A stretch of 64,000 bases of DNA, taken from assembly GCA_964400725.1 (NCBI GenBank), contig CAYNVS010000003.1, positions 62,001 to 126,000 on the forward strand. Direction: 5' to 3'. The DNA is from CAYNVS01 sp964400725 (GTDB lineage Bacteria > Myxococcota_A > SURF-8 > CAYNVS01). Below, piece by piece: positions 61,606 to 64,000 of this stretch. The position numbers were made by a program, and so were the translations under genes. The notes beneath the pieces are model-generated. The model was not told where the DNA came from, searched no databases, and saw nothing but the letters and a program-made list of their open reading frames with translations. Each line of letters opens with the position of its first letter. Positions within the stretch are counted from its first letter, which is position 1.

Positions 61606-62361
61606 TCAAAAAACGTCCGCTATTTTTTTCGCGTTGATTATCACCGGCATTTTCGATTCCCACTTTAGCCATGTCTGATTATCGGTCGCTAGCGCGGCCA
61701 TGAAGTCGGCGACGTTGGACATATTGGTCGCTTCGGGCTTGAAAAGACTTGAAACGATTCCTTCATGCGTTTCGTAAGGCGAAACGTCTCCTTCAAGAAG
61801 CGTATCGGGGCGCACTGCCGTCCAACGGACGAAAGTGTTGTCCGCGCCGATTTTTTTTAACAGAAAGTCTGCGGCCAGCTGGTTGTCGTTCGCGGGGGGT
61901 AAAACCGCGCGCAGAGCCAGTAAAAATCCTCTCTCGAACGCTCCTCTACGGGCGTCGGACGCGCCTTTGCGATGGACGGAAACGCTGCTCATAAGTATAA
62001 AATTAATAGGTTTGCTTGGTTTGAGGGTTTGGGCGGCTTCGCAAATTTTTTTCGCCGCGCAAACTACCAAATCGCGCGGGCGTCCGTATATTCCTTTTAA
62101 AGAAATATTGTGTCCGAGGCAGGAAATCGCCGCTCCGCAGCCTTCTAGCGCCTTTTCAAATTCGGCGCCGGTCATATCGGCGACGGCCGCCTCTATAACT
62201 TCAAGGTTTGCGTCTTTAAGGGCTTCCGCAGGCAGCTTGTTTTTGTTTCTTACAAGAGCTCTAACTTTTACTTTTGCGTCGAGAAGCCTTCGTAGAACTC
62301 TGCCGCCGGTGCGTCCCGTCGCTCCTAAAAGAAGAACCGTCAATCTTTCTTCCGCGGACAT
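61606..62361 (-). CDS. NAD(P)-binding Rossmann-fold protein (atypical SDR, NmrA-like)
   Basis: 251 residues. The nucleotide motif LLLGATGRTGGRVLRRLL near 10-27 is the GATGxxG type of atypical SDRs. VRALVRNKNKL follows, with Arg-Asn that favours NADP. FILMSSVSVHR near 120-130 stands at the active-site strand, but the Tyr-x-x-x-Lys pair is not found. Members act as oxidoreductases or redox sensors. It converges on the ECF operon without a visible terminator between them. Confidence 0.83.
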   Translation of the reverse strand: MSAEERLTVLLLGATGRTGGRVLRRLLDAKVKVRALVRNKNKLPAEALKDANLEVIEAAVADMTGAEFEKALEGCGAAISCLGHNISLKGIYGRPRDLVVCAAKKICEAAQTLKPSKPINFILMSSVSVHRKGASDARRGAFERGFLLALRAVLPPANDNQLAADFLLKKIGADNTFVRWTAVRPDTLLEGDVSPYETHEGIVSSLFKPEATNMSNVADFMAALATDNQTWLKWESKMPVIINAKKIADVF

Positions 62362-62430
62362 GCTTTTCTCCGTAAATAATAACTTCGGCGTTCTTGCTTA
62401 TTTTACCGGCGAGCGCTTGGAATTTACGTT

Positions 62431-64000
62431 TCAGGAATACCGTTTTTTCAAAAGATAATCGAGAGTGCGCGGCAGGCAAAGCGCGGGGTATCCGAACGTA
62501 GTTTTCATCTTTTCGACGAATTGCGCGCTTTTTTCCCGCTCTTCTAACGACGCTTCAAGAGGCTCTCCCGAAAGCGAAGAAAGCGCCCGCTCCAAATTTT
62601 TACCAATCGCCGCCTTCTGTCCGGCGAAATAGTCCGTTTCCAGCTTTTCGATTTCCTTGCCGAAGACCGATCTGTAATCGACCTCGCGCCCTTTGTGGTC
62701 CAGCGACCAAGCCGCTATGCGGGACAGAGCTCCCTCGCGGAACTTCTTGCGCGCGTCCGGCGCGGTCAAACCGATTTTTTCTTCGAGGGAACGCATCGCG
62801 GATTCGGATGGAGCCTCGTATTCATGCGTGTGCGGATTGCGCGTTTTTTCCCCTTTCATAAAGGCCGAAACGGTTTTTACGTACCGGACAAAAAGCTCTT
62901 CGTACCTTCCCGGTTCGACGAGATCGAGCGAATGCTTAACTTCCAAATCGAGAATATCGAGGTAATGAGTCTCAAGCAAATCGGCTATTTTGGCTAAGTC
63001 GCCGAAGTCTCCGTCCGTCGGCGCCGCTGTAAAGCTGCGCAGTCCGGCCTCGCCGCTCAGCGCTCTGACCGCTTCAATGACGGCCGCCGCGTCAAGAGTC
63101 TTATCGCGGGATTTATCCGCGCATTCCAGCAGCAATTGTTTGACCAGCCGAGGACTCGCGCCGCAGCTTCCCTCGTAATCCGTTCTGCGCGTCCGTTCCC
63201 GTCTCATCGTCGAAACCGCCGACGCGAGAAGCGCCGCGTCTATTTGGGCTAATCCGGCCGGAGTTTCTCCCGCGTAAAGCAGAGCCTTTTCCAGCGGATT
63301 TAATTTTTTGACGATTTCCTTTGCGTCCTTTTCGTGCGGCGAAGGATCCGGCCTAGTCAAGCGAGTCGCGACCGCCCACAACGCGGCTATTTCCGTCGAA
63401 TGCGGAGCCGCCTCGATTCCGGCTTCCTTAAATCTAAGCTGCGCGTCGTAAATCTTTTTTTCAATTTTATAATCTAGCAAATACGGGACTCGCACGAATT
63501 CCATCCGTCCTTGGAAAGAAGGAAACTCCGGTATTCTCTTAAACGCTTCGACGTATTCGTCGTTGTTGGATGCGAAGAATACTTGATCGATGTAAATTTT
63601 TACGTAATCGAGGTTAATCGCTCCCGTCTCGCACGCCCCCAGCAAGTATTTGAAAGCGTCCAGCGGGCGTTTCAGCAAGTCGGAAAATTCTAAAATGCCG
63701 CGGTTTGCGTCGATTATCTTTCCGACCGGCTCGTAGAGGTTTAGCGAGCGCAAAACGGGAGGAAGGTTGTGATAGCGCTCGTCTGCGGCCACCTGCCTCA
63801 GCGAAGCGTCAACGTGCATCTCGGGCTCAATCGTTACCGCGCCCATTTTATAGCGGGGGCTTATTTCCCAGCGTTCGACTTGTATATGTCTGTAAACCTT
63901 GAGCATATCGCCGCCGTAAGCCTTAGCGAGCGCGTCGAATATCGCGCGGCTTCTCGGAGACAAGTCTCCTTCGCCTATATAAATCGATAGAGGCATTGCC
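62431..64000 (-). CDS. PrkA-type serine protein kinase (partial, N-terminus off right edge)
   Basis: At least 523 codons; the frame stays open to the right edge, so the start and the AAA P-loop part are missing. Visible regions match PrkA: ANRGILEFSDLLKRPLDAFKYLLGACETG near the N-terminal third, then VFFASNNDEYVEAFKRI and GRMEFVRVPYLLDYKIEKKIYD. The C-terminal part has the helical kinase-like region of the family (KTRNPHTHEYEAPSE; EEKIGLTAPDARKKFREG). PrkA proteins are ATP-dependent kinases or proteases linked to stress and development. In myxobacteria-like genomes several copies are common. Confidence 0.87.
   Translation of the reverse strand, partial: AMPLSIYIGEGDLSPRSRAIFDALAKAYGGDMLKVYRHIQVERWEISPRYKMGAVTIEPEMHVDASLRQVAADERYHNLPPVLRSLNLYEPVGKIIDANRGILEFSDLLKRPLDAFKYLLGACETGAINLDYVKIYIDQVFFASNNDEYVEAFKRIPEFPSFQGRMEFVRVPYLLDYKIEKKIYDAQLRFKEAGIEAAPHSTEIAALWAVATRLTRPDPSPHEKDAKEIVKKLNPLEKALLYAGETPAGLAQIDAALLASAVSTMRRERTRRTDYEGSCGASPRLVKQLLLECADKSRDKTLDAAAVIEAVRALSGEAGLRSFTAAPTDGDFGDLAKIADLLETHYLDILDLEVKHSLDLVEPGRYEELFVRYVKTVSAFMKGEKTRNPHTHEYEAPSESAMRSLEEKIGLTAPDARKKFREGALSRIAAWSLDHKGREVDYRSVFGKEIEKLETDYFAGQKAAIGKNLERALSSLSGEPLEASLEEREKSAQFVEKMKTTFGYPALCLPRTLDYLLKKRYS

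Overview
The window looks like a chromosomal segment of a Gram-negative, deltaproteobacterial or myxobacterial-type organism, probably uncultured and at least partly anaerobic. The reasons are outer-membrane barrels, a TonB-dependent receptor and type IV pilus genes; many lipoproteins with lipoboxes; very cysteine-rich secreted proteins with 'DGD' plus acidic linkers; and C-terminal Cys-TM-Arg sorting signals of the MYXO-CTERM type. It also carries lysine 2,3-aminomutase next to a KamB-like aminomutase reactivase, and a complex I operon without the NADH-input subunits. Genes are dense and on both strands. I see no rRNA, CRISPR array, transposase or prophage.

Layout. 1-2.8 kb: the N-terminal 942 residues of a giant lipoprotein that runs off the left edge. 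3.1-6.3 kb: pilC, a pilin, a deoxynucleoside kinase and a protein with a histone-H1-like tail. 6.4-9.3 kb: small lipoproteins, a NYN-domain protein, and a GIY-YIG ORF, paired hairpins and tRNA-Leu(UAA). 9.3-15.4 kb: a VTT membrane protein, an SDR, a frameshifted cysteine-rich lipoprotein and an acidic-linker lipoprotein. 15.4-23.8 kb: lon, an SCP2-like protein with an iron alcohol dehydrogenase, an exported nitroreductase, a PfkB kinase with a PAP2 phosphatase, and a barrel protein whose start is out of frame at an A8 tract. 24.7-29.5 kb: nuoABCDHI. 29.9-37.8 kb: YceI, a zinc dehydrogenase with two overlapping class-III aminotransferase homologues (one lacking the PLP lysine), a barrel protein and a two-subunit CoA-transferase. 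37.8-41.0 kb: a methyltransferase fused to a nuclease-like domain, psd and a VWA lipoprotein. 41.5-49.0 kb: a CehA-type PHP lipoprotein, a sorted metalloprotease, a barrel protein, miaA and a PdxJ-like protein. 49.1-55.7 kb: a three-domain DsbA-like lipoprotein, pyrH, a SpoIID-family protein, kamB-like and kamA. 56.0-61.6 kb: an apparent uptake operon with two lipoproteins, a TonB receptor, ECF S, a methyltransferase, EcfT and EcfA. 61.6-64 kb: an NAD(P)-binding protein and a PrkA-type kinase running off the right edge.

How the parts fit. The uptake operon has a good promoter with a perfect 16-bp palindrome at the expected transcription start, so it is probably regulated. The aminomutase, aminotransferase, dehydrogenase and CoA-transferase genes suggest amino-acid fermentation, but no complete pathway is present here. 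The cysteine-rich surface proteins give a plausible need for the three-domain DsbA-like lipoprotein. All functional calls are from reading motifs and domain order by eye; no database search was run.
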